Position numbers and translations under genes: made by a program. DNA of 64,000 nt from Thermogemmatispora onikobensis. Lineage in GTDB: Bacteria; Chloroflexota; Ktedonobacteria; Ktedonobacterales; Ktedonobacteraceae. This document shows, one piece after another, positions 40,249 through 47,434 of the stretch. The stretch is from positions 1 to 64,000 of the forward strand of contig NZ_BDGT01000020.1 of the NCBI RefSeq assembly GCF_001748285.1. Direction: 5' to 3'. Within the stretch, counting starts at the first letter, position 1. Every line of letters begins with the position of its first letter. The notes below the pieces were generated by a model. The model saw nothing but the letters and a program-made list of their open reading frames with translations. It made no database searches and had not been told where the DNA came from.

Positions 40249-41337
40249 ATGCCAGGAAAGCAGCACTCAAGCCGCCCACAGGTGAGCACTGGCGGCCCCG
40301 AACCGGAGCTACCACCACCTCACACGTGGACGTCAAGAGCAGAGGGGAGCAGCGAGATTTCCGCCGAAAGGCCAACAGAAGGAGGAGGGTCACAAGAGCA
40401 GGCTGAGACAGGGACGCTCGTGCAGACGCCTGCTGCTGAGCCTGCCCCTTTCCGGCTGCGCTCTGCCGGACTCTCGCGCGGTCAGTGGTGGCTCTATGGG
40501 TCGCTGGCCGCTCTGCTGCTGCTGACAAGCACGGCTCTGCTCGTGATGCTGACCACGGGCCAGGCCACGGCCATACTTCAGGCCCAGGCCACTGCCCGCG
40601 CCCAGGCCACGCGCCAGGTTCTGGCCAGCGCCAGCGCTCAGGCTGCAGGCACCGCGCAGGCCCTGGCAACCCAACAGGCGGCGATCTACGCCACCGCCAC
40701 AGCCCAGAGCCTGGCAACAGCTCAGAATAGCCAGCTCACAGCGACCGCTACCGCCTACGACGAGCGCCTGAGCCAGATTACGCAGGGCCAGCCGGCCTTC
40801 AGCGACGATCTGAGCAGCCTCGATGAGAGCCACGGCTGGGACCAGGGCTTCAGCGACGCCGGCACCGGCTGCTTCTTCAACAACGGCGCCTATGAGGCGC
40901 GAGCCGGTCACCCCGGACTGCTACAACCATGCCTCGCTCACAATACAAACTTCAGCCAGTTTGTCTACGAGGTCCAGCTGACAATTACCCACGGCCAGGA
41001 GGCCGGGCTGCTCTTCCGCGCCAGCAGCGATGGCCAGAGCTACTATCTTTTCCGCGTGAGCATCAACGGCTCGTTCGCTCTTGATCTCTACCAGGGTCAG
41101 AGGGGCCAAACCCTGCTGACCGGCTTTAGCCCGGCGATCAGCAGCGGCCTGACGCAGACGAACATTCTGGGCGTGCTGGTCAGTCAGGAGAGCATCGTGC
41201 TCTATGTCAACGAGCAGGCCGTGGGCAGCGTGCAGGACCACACTCTCTCAACGGGGGCGATCGGCGTCGTCGCCATCGATGATCAGCTGCCCTGTGTGGC
41301 TCAGTTCAGCAATGCCCAGGTCTGGGCCCTTCACTAG
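40249..41337 (+). CDS. TM/lectin-like membrane protein, paralogue 3 (no zinc ribbon)
   Basis: 362 residues. It lacks the zinc ribbon of its two upstream paralogues; the N-terminal 80 residues are polar and disordered. One TM helix (about 85-108, WWLYGSLAALLLLTSTALLV) is followed by an Ala/Thr/Gln stalk (ATAILQAQATARAQATRQVL). The C-terminal lectin-like domain shows LLFRASSDGQSYYLFRVSINGS, NILGVLVSQESIVLYVNEQAVG and STGAIGVVAID. SD GAGGGAG is eight bases before the ATG at 40249; the in-frame region above it (from 40069) is upstream leader. Three tandem copies with separate promoters indicate local gene duplication. Function unknown. Confidence 0.73.
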   Translation: MPGKQHSSRPQVSTGGPEPELPPPHTWTSRAEGSSEISAERPTEGGGSQEQAETGTLVQTPAAEPAPFRLRSAGLSRGQWWLYGSLAALLLLTSTALLVMLTTGQATAILQAQATARAQATRQVLASASAQAAGTAQALATQQAAIYATATAQSLATAQNSQLTATATAYDERLSQITQGQPAFSDDLSSLDESHGWDQGFSDAGTGCFFNNGAYEARAGHPGLLQPCLAHNTNFSQFVYEVQLTITHGQEAGLLFRASSDGQSYYLFRVSINGSFALDLYQGQRGQTLLTGFSPAISSGLTQTNILGVLVSQESIVLYVNEQAVGSVQDHTLSTGAIGVVAIDDQLPCVAQFSNAQVWALH

Positions 41338-41423
41338 TGAGCCGTCTGCGCCGTGGTCTGGAATCAGACAGGCTGCAGCCACCAGTCCGGAGCGCTTTGT
41401 GCATAAAGGCATGCCGCTGGGGG

Positions 41424-41443
41424 CCCCTGGCTTCATCCAGGGG
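41424..41443 (+). other. Hairpin sharing an 11-bp core with the IS605-like end
   Basis: CCCCTGG-CTTCAT-CCAGGGG. The string GCCCCTGGCTT (41423-41433) recurs at 41673-41683 in the same orientation, where it starts the second hairpin. Both look like ends of IS200/IS605-family elements. Confidence 0.45.
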
Positions 41444-41478
41444 AGAAAGATGGCATCCTGCTCACCCTCACCCTGGGG

Positions 41479-41508
41479 TTGACTCAGCCGACTCTCCTAT
41501 GGTATCCT
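41479..41508 (+). promoter_or_regulatory. Candidate promoter of the serS leader
   Basis: TTGACT (41479-41484), 18-bp spacer, TATCCT (41503-41508). If used, transcription starts near 41516 and runs through the IS605-like segment into the T-box leader. The TTGAC is alternatively the left boundary of the mobile remnant. Confidence 0.4.
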
Positions 41509-41701
41509 GCTTTTCAGGCTGAAGGCACTGGCTTGTTTGTGACCAGCAACAGCTGTGCCTCATCGTGCAGAGGGGCGGCGGAGCAAACGGGTCAATTGCG
41601 CTCTCCTGTCCTACGGGGCGGTGGGCTGCTGTCAACCAGCCCTGAAGCCCGGGCCAACACAGCTGCGGGCAAGCCCCTGGCTTGAGTCAGGGGTCGTTGA
41701 C
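41484..41701 (+). mobile_element. IS200/IS605-like non-coding remnant with omega-RNA-like 3' end
   Basis: About 218 bp flanked by TTGAC at both sides (41479-41483 and 41697-41701), as expected for a target pentamer and right-end cleavage site of ISDra2-like elements. The right half contains CTGTCAACCAGCCCTGAAGC and ends in the hairpin CCCCTG-GCTTGAGT-CAGGGG (41674-41693). From memory, this order resembles the omega-RNA scaffold and right end that follow tnpB. No tnpA or tnpB reading frame remains. It ends exactly where the serS T-box leader begins. This is inference from motif memory; it may simply be a non-autonomous element. Confidence 0.45.
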
Positions 41702-41992
41702 TGAGTAAAGGCGAAGAACAGGACAAGTACTTCATGCCTGCGAGCGCTAGAGAGCTGCGGGTTGGTGCAACGCAGTGCCGGGGATGAGGGAATCCACCTG
41801 GGAGCCCACGCGATGAGCGTTTGCGGTGGCCTCCGTTAACAGGCCAAATGAGGGATGGCTCTGCACAGCCAGTTTCTAGAGTCTCTTGCTCTCTGGCTAG
41901 CCGGCAACAGAGCATCTAAACAAAGGTGGCACCACGATCGACGCAGCAATCAGCGTTGTCGTCCTTGCACAGTGGACGATAACGCTTTTTTT
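41702..41992 (+). ncRNA. Serine T-box riboswitch upstream of serS
   Basis: Stem I elements are present (AGAGAGCTGCGGGTTGGTGC, then GAATCCACCTGGGAGCC). The specifier is UCC, a serine codon (41793-41795), followed by the usual purine. The antiterminator is exact: AAGG (41923-41926) and ACGA (41934-41937) flank the 7-nt bulge UGGCACC and pair with UCGU (41959-41962) and CCUU (41963-41966). The bulge UGGC matches a tRNA 3' end GCCA, as for tRNA-Ser with discriminator G73. The competing terminator GCGTTGTCGTCC/GGACGATAACGC (41953-41985) is followed by seven T (41986-41992). Uncharged tRNA-Ser should switch on serS. The remaining leader to 42195 has no gene. Confidence 0.92.
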
Positions 41993-42195
41993 ATTGCTGC
42001 AGGACCGTTATAGGCGGTCAGTTGTCAGGCTCGCGGCCCCCTGGCCGGTTCGGGCTGCACCTGACGTCTTGCAGCCAGGGCGGATCATAGTGATCTGACC
42101 ATCCCGGCCAGCGAGCTGGCGCGCGCGACCTGCTACAGACCAAGGCCCAAGACCCATGTTTGAGGACGAAAAGAGCAGAAGGAGGGATGTTTTTC

Positions 42196-43476
42196 GTGCT
42201 GGATCTTGGCTTCATTCGCAATCATCCAGAGCTTGTCAAAGAGGCTGTACGCCTCAAGCAGAGCGATTTTGATGTCGACCAGTTTCTGGCCCTTGACCGC
42301 CAGGTCCTCGAACTGCAGCATCAGGTCGAGATGCTGCGGGCAGAGCAGAACCAGCTTTCGAAGCGCATCGGACAGGCCGGCAAAGACAAGGAGCTGCGCG
42401 AGTCCCTCATCGTCCAGGGCAAACAGCTGGCGGCACGCCTCAAGGAACTGGAGCCGCAGCTGGAGGCTCTCAGCGAGCAGCGCCAGCAGCTCCTCTACCT
42501 GGTGCCGCAGATTCCTGATCCCTCGGCTCCAGTCGGCACGAGCGAAGAGGACAACGTCCCAGTGCGCTATTGGGGAGAGAAGCCACAGTTCGACTTCCCG
42601 CTGCTGGACCACTATACGCTGATGCAGAAGCTGGACCTGGTCGACATGGAGCGCGCGGCAAAAATCGCCGGCTCGCGCAGCTATGTGCTCAAAGGCGATG
42701 CCGCTCGTCTTGAGCTGGCCCTCTTGCACTTCGCTTTCGATCGCATCGCCGCCAAGGGCTTTACGCCCCTGATCGTGCCGGCGATGGCGCGCGAGTTCTG
42801 TTTCATCGGCAACGGCCAGTTTCCGCGTGGACGGGACCAGGTCTATGCCCTGGAAGGCGAGGACACTTTCCTTGTGGGAACCGCCGAGGTCTCGATTACG
42901 GGCATGTTCAAGGACGAGATTCTTAGCTACGAGGAGCTGCCCCTGACCTTTGTCGGCTTCTGCCCCTGCTTCCGCAAAGAGGCCGGCACCTATGGCAAGG
43001 ACACGCGCGGCGTCTTCCGCGTCCATCAGTTCAACAAGGTCGAGCAGTATGTGATCTGCGAAGCCTCACACGAGGAGTCGGTGCGCTGGCACGAGCAGCT
43101 GATCCACAACGCCGAGGAGCTGGTTCAGGCCCTGGAGATCCCCTATCGCGTGGTCAATGTCTGCACCGGTGACATGGGCGATGGCAAGGTCGGCATGTAC
43201 GATCTGGAATGCTGGGTTCCCAGCGAGGGCCGCTATCGCGAGACGCACTCTTGCTCGTACTTCCACGACTGGCAGGCGCGGCGCGTCAATATTCGCTACC
43301 GCGATCGCGACGGCAAGGTGAAGTTCGTGCACACGCTCAATAACACGGCCATTGCATCGCCGCGCATCCTGATCCCGCTGCTGGAAAACCATCAGCAGCC
43401 CGATGGCTCGGTACGCATTCCCGAGGCCCTGCGCCCCTATCTGGGCGGCCAGGAGGTGCTGCGGGCACGCCACTGA
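42196..43476 (+). CDS. serS: Seryl-tRNA synthetase
   Basis: Class II synthetase that charges tRNA-Ser. 426 residues: an N-terminal coiled-coil arm (about 1-100: RNHPELVKEAVRLKQSDFDV, VEMLRAEQNQLSKRIGQAGKD), then the catalytic domain with motif 2 FRKEAGTYGKDTRGVFRVHQF and motif 3-like text LLENHQQPDGSVRIPEAL. NNTAIASPR replaces the usual NGSA/NGTA string, a tolerated variant. The start is the GTG at 42196, giving MLDLGFIRNHPELV as in other SerRS; AAGGAGGG lies nine bases before it but would abut the ATG at 42187. A serine T-box riboswitch precedes the gene. Confidence 0.97.
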   Translation: MLDLGFIRNHPELVKEAVRLKQSDFDVDQFLALDRQVLELQHQVEMLRAEQNQLSKRIGQAGKDKELRESLIVQGKQLAARLKELEPQLEALSEQRQQLLYLVPQIPDPSAPVGTSEEDNVPVRYWGEKPQFDFPLLDHYTLMQKLDLVDMERAAKIAGSRSYVLKGDAARLELALLHFAFDRIAAKGFTPLIVPAMAREFCFIGNGQFPRGRDQVYALEGEDTFLVGTAEVSITGMFKDEILSYEELPLTFVGFCPCFRKEAGTYGKDTRGVFRVHQFNKVEQYVICEASHEESVRWHEQLIHNAEELVQALEIPYRVVNVCTGDMGDGKVGMYDLECWVPSEGRYRETHSCSYFHDWQARRVNIRYRDRDGKVKFVHTLNNTAIASPRILIPLLENHQQPDGSVRIPEALRPYLGGQEVLRARH

Positions 43477-43549
43477 TTGCCGCCTCCTGGCCTCCTTCCG
43501 TTGGGCTGCCGACCAGCGAGCGCCGGGGCGGCTCCGCCTTGGCGCCAGC

Positions 43550-44083
43550 TCAGCAGGTAGAGGAGGCAAGGGGGATGATTTCCCCACGCGGGCTACCGCT
43601 GGCGTCTTCAATGTAGAGACGGCCAATCGTGCAGACTGGCTGACTGCGCCGATCGGTAGCGCTGCCAGGATTGAAGAGCAGCAGCCCGTCCCGTTGACAG
43701 AGATAGGGAACGTGGGTATGACCGAAGATCACACAGCGCGCCCGCGGGAACTCCCGACGGGCCGCCTCCAGACGCGCCACATCCTCACTGCGCCCTCGTC
43801 GCGCGCCATCCGGGCTGAGGATGTGGACCACGCCAATGCGGCAGCCGCCGATCACCAGCTCGCGCTTGAGGGGCAGCGCACGCCGCACTTCGTCACTCTC
43901 GACGTTGCCCTGCACAGCGACGACGGGCGCGATGGTCTCTAGCTCACTGACGACGGAGAGCACCGAGAGATCCCCGGCATGAATGATCAGTTCGACACCG
44001 GCAAAATGGCGCCAGAGGACCTCGGGCAAAGCTTTGAAGCGCGGAATATGGGTATCCGACAGGACGCCGATGACGTGTTCCAT
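43550..44083 (-). CDS. YfcE/MJ0936-type metallophosphoesterase
   Basis: A 177-residue calcineurin-like phosphoesterase of the small YfcE/MJ0936 class, which hydrolyses phosphodiesters with two metal ions. Metal-ligand motifs in order: SDTHIPR (DxH), HAGDL (GD), GNVESD (GN), VVHILS and FGHTHVPY (GHTH). NPGSATDRR is also typical of this class. It ends by convergence with serS (73-bp gap). A second, distinct metallophosphoesterase gene starts divergently at 44234. Natural substrate unknown. The ATG at 44083 is preceded by an AGG-like SD (GGAGGTGAGAG). Confidence 0.9.
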   Translation of the reverse strand: MEHVIGVLSDTHIPRFKALPEVLWRHFAGVELIIHAGDLSVLSVVSELETIAPVVAVQGNVESDEVRRALPLKRELVIGGCRIGVVHILSPDGARRGRSEDVARLEAARREFPRARCVIFGHTHVPYLCQRDGLLLFNPGSATDRRSQPVCTIGRLYIEDASGSPRGEIIPLASSTC

Positions 44084-44191
44084 CGGCTCTCACCTCCGTT
44101 GCAGCAGACAGGTCCACCCCTGGCCAGACCAGACGGCAAGCCGCTGGCTGCTTTGCCCGACGGCGGGGCAGACTATGCCTTGCCTTCCTTG

Positions 44192-44209
44192 TCGCTCGCT
44201 CGCTCGCTC
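44192..44209 (+). repeat. (TCGC) tetranucleotide repeat upstream of an SD
   Basis: TCGC repeated four times, then TC, directly before the AAGGAG (44211) of the second metallophosphoesterase gene. A length change here would alter the leader but not the coding frame. Confidence 0.7.
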
Positions 44210-44233
44210 TAAGGAGAGAATAGCAGATTGACT

Positions 44234-44944
44234 ATGCGCATTGCCATTATCTCTGATATTCATGGGAATCAGGTGGCCCTGGAGGCCGTACTGGAAGATC
44301 TGCGCCGCCAGCCAGCAATCGATCAGCTAGTCATCGCTGGCGACCTCTGCTTGAATGGCCCGCGCCCTCGTGAGGTGCTCACGATTGTCCAGCAGCTCGG
44401 CTGCCCGGTCATTAAAGGCAACGTCGATGAGGAGGTGGTCAGCACCGCCCCCGAGAAAGGGCGCAAAAAACAGAGCACCGTAGCCTGGACGCGCGAGCAG
44501 ATCGGACCGGAAGGCATCGCCTACCTGCGCGACCTGCCTTTCTCGTACCGCGTGACCAATCCCAATGGCAGCGATGTCCTGGTCGTGCACGCCAACCCGC
44601 GCAATTTGGAGGACGCCATCCCTCCTCACGCCTCCGATCAGGAGCTGGAGCGCTTGCTCGACGGCCTGGATGAGCAGATTGGCGCCCTGGCCTTCGGCCA
44701 CCTGCATATCGCTTACCTGCGACGCTGGCGGCGACTGTTGCTGTTAGATGCGGCCAGCTGCGGCCTGCCACGCGATGGAGATCAGCGCGCCGCCTACGGC
44801 ATTCTTAGCTGGCAAGGCAACGACTGGGAGGGGGAGATCCGCCGCGTGCCCTACGATCTGGAGACCGTCGTCGCTCAGATCCGCACCAGCGGCATGCCCC
44901 ATCCCGAGCGGCGCATCAACATCCTGCTGGCGGCCCACTACTGA
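44234..44944 (+). CDS. Metallophosphoesterase (calcineurin-like)
   Basis: 236 residues (238 if the TTG at 44228 is used). A two-metal phosphoesterase: AIISDIHGNQVAL (DxHGN), VIAGDLCLNGPRP (GD), VIKGNVDEEV (GN), VVHANPRN and FGHLHIAY. The D-I-H-G-N pattern is like Rv0805/YfcE relatives and the diadenosine-tetraphosphatase-type groups. A TTG at 44228 sits nearer to AAGGAG than the ATG at 44234, so the start is uncertain by two codons. It is divergent from the other metallophosphoesterase gene. After it, an inverted repeat at 44994-45047 may end transcription. Substrate unknown. Confidence 0.82.
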   Translation: MRIAIISDIHGNQVALEAVLEDLRRQPAIDQLVIAGDLCLNGPRPREVLTIVQQLGCPVIKGNVDEEVVSTAPEKGRKKQSTVAWTREQIGPEGIAYLRDLPFSYRVTNPNGSDVLVVHANPRNLEDAIPPHASDQELERLLDGLDEQIGALAFGHLHIAYLRRWRRLLLLDAASCGLPRDGDQRAAYGILSWQGNDWEGEIRRVPYDLETVVAQIRTSGMPHPERRINILLAAHY

Positions 44945-44993
44945 GGTCCTCCAGCGCGCAACCGCAGTCCAGAGCGGAAGGAGTAGAATACAG

Positions 44994-45047
44994 AGCAACG
45001 GGGCACCGGCAGTGGTGGGGAGTCGCCACAGCCTGCGCCCCGTTGCT
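44994..45047. terminator. Bidirectional terminator-like inverted repeat
   Basis: AGCAACGGGGC (44994-45004) pairs exactly with 45037-45047. The loop contains a nested GGCAGTGG/CCAC stem. It lies between convergent genes ending at 44944 and 45083. No T-run follows. Confidence 0.5.
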
Positions 45048-45082
45048 AAGGTGAAGCGCTGAAGCGGAGCAGCTATTTTGCT

Positions 45083-45286
45083 CTATAAGACATGCAATAA
45101 TTGACAGAAGATACAGGTACAGGTCGCAGGATGACCAGGAGCATGCTCCAGCAGCGACGGCGGTTGCTCGTTGCGAGGCAGCTCCTGCACTGGCATCGCC
45201 TCCTCACCAAGATAGCTGGCAGCATCGCCGATATCGACCAGCTCAAGCTCGCGCACAATTTCCTTCAGTTCACTCGTAGTCGCCAT
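45083..45286 (-). CDS. Small Cys-tailed protein, unknown
   Basis: 67 residues, starting MATTSELKEIVRELELVDIG; acidic and helical to about residue 45, then Pro-rich, ending with a compact Cys cluster ATCTCIFCQLL. The CxCxxC triplet could bind metal, or the protein could be a modified peptide precursor with a helical leader; neither is shown. SD AGAGGGA about ten bases before the ATG at 45286. The same frame is open to 45433 with another Cys pattern (MQCEVCSLLQQEC), so a longer form is possible. No modification enzyme is adjacent. The gap 45287-45938 contains a large hairpin and no other gene. Confidence 0.5.
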   Translation of the reverse strand: MATTSELKEIVRELELVDIGDAASYLGEEAMPVQELPRNEQPPSLLEHAPGHPATCTCIFCQLLHVL

Positions 45287-45823
45287 GCTCAATGATCCCT
45301 CTCCTCTCGCAGGACACTCAGCCCCGGGACGCAGAGAGCCCGCACGAGTGGCGCACTCCTGCTGCAACAGAGAGCATACCTCACATTGCATCAGGAAATG
45401 CTCGATAGAATACTCCGATTCGATAAATTTCAATAATTAAGCAATAAAACCAGGCTCTGTTTGGCTTTACGCCGCTTACTGGAGGCGGCGAGGCCGTAGC
45501 CAGGGCCTTTTATTTGCTCGGCTCAGCCAGAGAGTCGGCGCCAGTTTGCCGAGCGGGAAGCCAGAGAGCTTCCACTTAATATATACGTGTCCAGGTTGAC
45601 ATTCATCGCCGTAAGTGCAAGCGAATAGGCCAGTTGGGTCAGGCAAGCGAGCAAGAGGCAAGCAGACAAAGAGAATGGGGGGGCGGCAGGCAGGGCGAAC
45701 GCAGCGGTAGCGCGGCGAGATCACCCTCACAGGAAGCCAGAGCGGCGGAGTGGAGGCGGCGCGAGGGGAGGGCAGTGATGTAGCATCCAGGGCCGGGCCG
45801 GCGTTGGAGCTTTGCCCAGGCGA

Positions 45824-45889
45824 GTTGCTCACCGGCTGTCCCCATTCCGCGGGGCCGCAGACAGGGGACAGCCGGTCGTCATGAGCAAC
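45824..45889. other. Long inverted repeat downstream of the binding-protein gene
   Basis: ACCGGCTGTCCCC (45831-45843) is exactly complementary to 45864-45876, and GTTGCTC (45824-45830) extends the arm to GAGCAAC (45883-45889) with a short bulge. It lies about 50 bp after the stop of the binding-protein gene on the minus strand, so it may end the liv transcript. The region 45434-45823 shows no gene. Confidence 0.55.
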
Positions 45890-45938
45890 CACACACCAGG
45901 GCAGACAGGGAAGAAAAGGAGCGAGCTAGCGAACCTGA

Positions 45939-47201
45939 TTAGAAATGAGACTGGCTGGCGGCCACCCCAGTGAAATCTGACGAGAGCGGCTTAACACCGG
46001 CAGGCTGGGTAGCATCAACCTGGTAGATCACCGAATCGCGCGTTGGCACACGCTGGTCGGGCGTCGAGCCATAGTGCGCCGGCGGCAGCAAGCCACCCAT
46101 ATCCACCGACTGCAGCGACTCGAAAGCGCGGAAGAGGCCATCGCGTGTCAGATCACCGTTCTCCATTGCCTTCTTCAGGATGGCGTAGGTCACGTAGGAC
46201 TCGGCATAGCCAAACTCGAAGTAGCCATCGGGCTGCTGCTTCGGGAAATACTTGGCCTGGTCCTCCAACATCTGCTTCATCCCTGGCACGCTCGTATCGC
46301 CCCAGGCCGCTCCCTGCGAGACGACCCAGGCCCGGCTGATCAAGGGCTTGAGCGCCGGCACCGCCAGCAGCTGAATCGAGAAGGCCGGGCTTTGCAGAAT
46401 CCACTGCGGATTGTAGCCCAGCTTGTAGGCTGTAGCGATAATGGTCGCTGTCGCCGTTGGCAGCGTTGTCATAAAGACGTACTTCGCACCAGAAGCCTTC
46501 AGCTGCGCCACCTGAGCGGTGAAATCCGTATCATTGACCGCAAAGGAGACCTGGGCGACGTCGTGCAGATGGTAAGCGCTCACGGCTTCACGATAGCCTG
46601 TCAGCCCATCCTGGCCATAGTCATCGTTCTGGTAAATGATGGCCGTGGCCGGATTCTTGACGCCCAGCTTGTTGACGATGTAGTCAAAGGCATTCTCGAC
46701 CTGCAGACGGTAAGGTGTGCCAACCAGGATCAGATATTTCTCACGCGCCAGCGCCGATGAGAGGGTTGCCGCCGAGACCAGCATGTGGTCGGCAGCCGCC
46801 AGATCCTTGATGGCAAAAGTCGGCTGCGTCCCGAGGCTGTCGGCGATCATCAGCACCTGGTTGCGAATCTGGTTATACTTCTGCACCTCCAGCTGCGGGC
46901 TATACTGCGTATCCTGTTCAACGAACTGGACCTTGAAGCCGTTAATGCCGCCGTGGTCATTGACATGATAGAAGAAAGCTTTCACCCCATTGGCGATCGG
47001 GATGCCGACCGGCCCGGCCACCGGTCCCGAGTAGGGCGAGAGAATGCCTAGCGTGATCGTCTTCTTGTTGAGATCGACGCCTGGTCCCGCCTTGAGGCCA
47101 CCCGAGCTACTGCCCGTGCTGCTGCCCGCGCAGCCCGCAAGGATCGGTAGACCGGCCAGGAGGATGAGTATACAGGCAAAGAAGAAACGTTTAGTAACCA
47201 T
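45939..47201 (-). CDS. ABC transporter substrate-binding lipoprotein (LivJ-like)
   Basis: 420 residues. A lipoprotein signal (KRFFFACILILLAGLPIL, lipobox LAGC) anchors it outside the cell. The fold is the type I periplasmic binding/receptor family: TITLGILSPYSGPVAGPVGI, GINGFKVQFVEQDTQYSP, a middle AIIYQNDDYGQDGLTGYREA and VAQLKASGAKYVFMTT. Such proteins bind branched-chain amino acids, amides or aromatic compounds. It follows the two permease and two ATPase genes of the same importer (order F, G, H, M, then J). Start ATG 47201, GGGGG eight bases upstream; the TTG at 47207 is less likely. Ligand not determinable. Confidence 0.9.
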   Translation of the reverse strand: MVTKRFFFACILILLAGLPILAGCAGSSTGSSSGGLKAGPGVDLNKKTITLGILSPYSGPVAGPVGIPIANGVKAFFYHVNDHGGINGFKVQFVEQDTQYSPQLEVQKYNQIRNQVLMIADSLGTQPTFAIKDLAAADHMLVSAATLSSALAREKYLILVGTPYRLQVENAFDYIVNKLGVKNPATAIIYQNDDYGQDGLTGYREAVSAYHLHDVAQVSFAVNDTDFTAQVAQLKASGAKYVFMTTLPTATATIIATAYKLGYNPQWILQSPAFSIQLLAVPALKPLISRAWVVSQGAAWGDTSVPGMKQMLEDQAKYFPKQQPDGYFEFGYAESYVTYAILKKAMENGDLTRDGLFRAFESLQSVDMGGLLPPAHYGSTPDQRVPTRDSVIYQVDATQPAGVKPLSSDFTGVAASQSHF

Positions 47202-47434
47202 AAACAATTACCCCCTTATCGAGCCAAAGGCACAAGATACTACCAAAAACCCGGCTGGTTCGCCTTTTTCGCCTTTACTGGCTTCCTGACTGCAGACCTG
47301 CCGCCCGACCAGACCCGACCAGACCCCGGCCCGTGCCCCCACAGGCCGGTTCGCTTGCAACGCGGCAGGCAAGAGGGAGAGAAGGCGGAGGGAGGCAGAC
47401 GCGACGACGCCCGTCAAAGCGCTCTCGGGCGCGC

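Noticed and set aside
43066-43626. Minus-strand reading frame overlapping serS
   Set aside because: It lies almost wholly antisense to serS motif 2 and motif 3 and has no family features.
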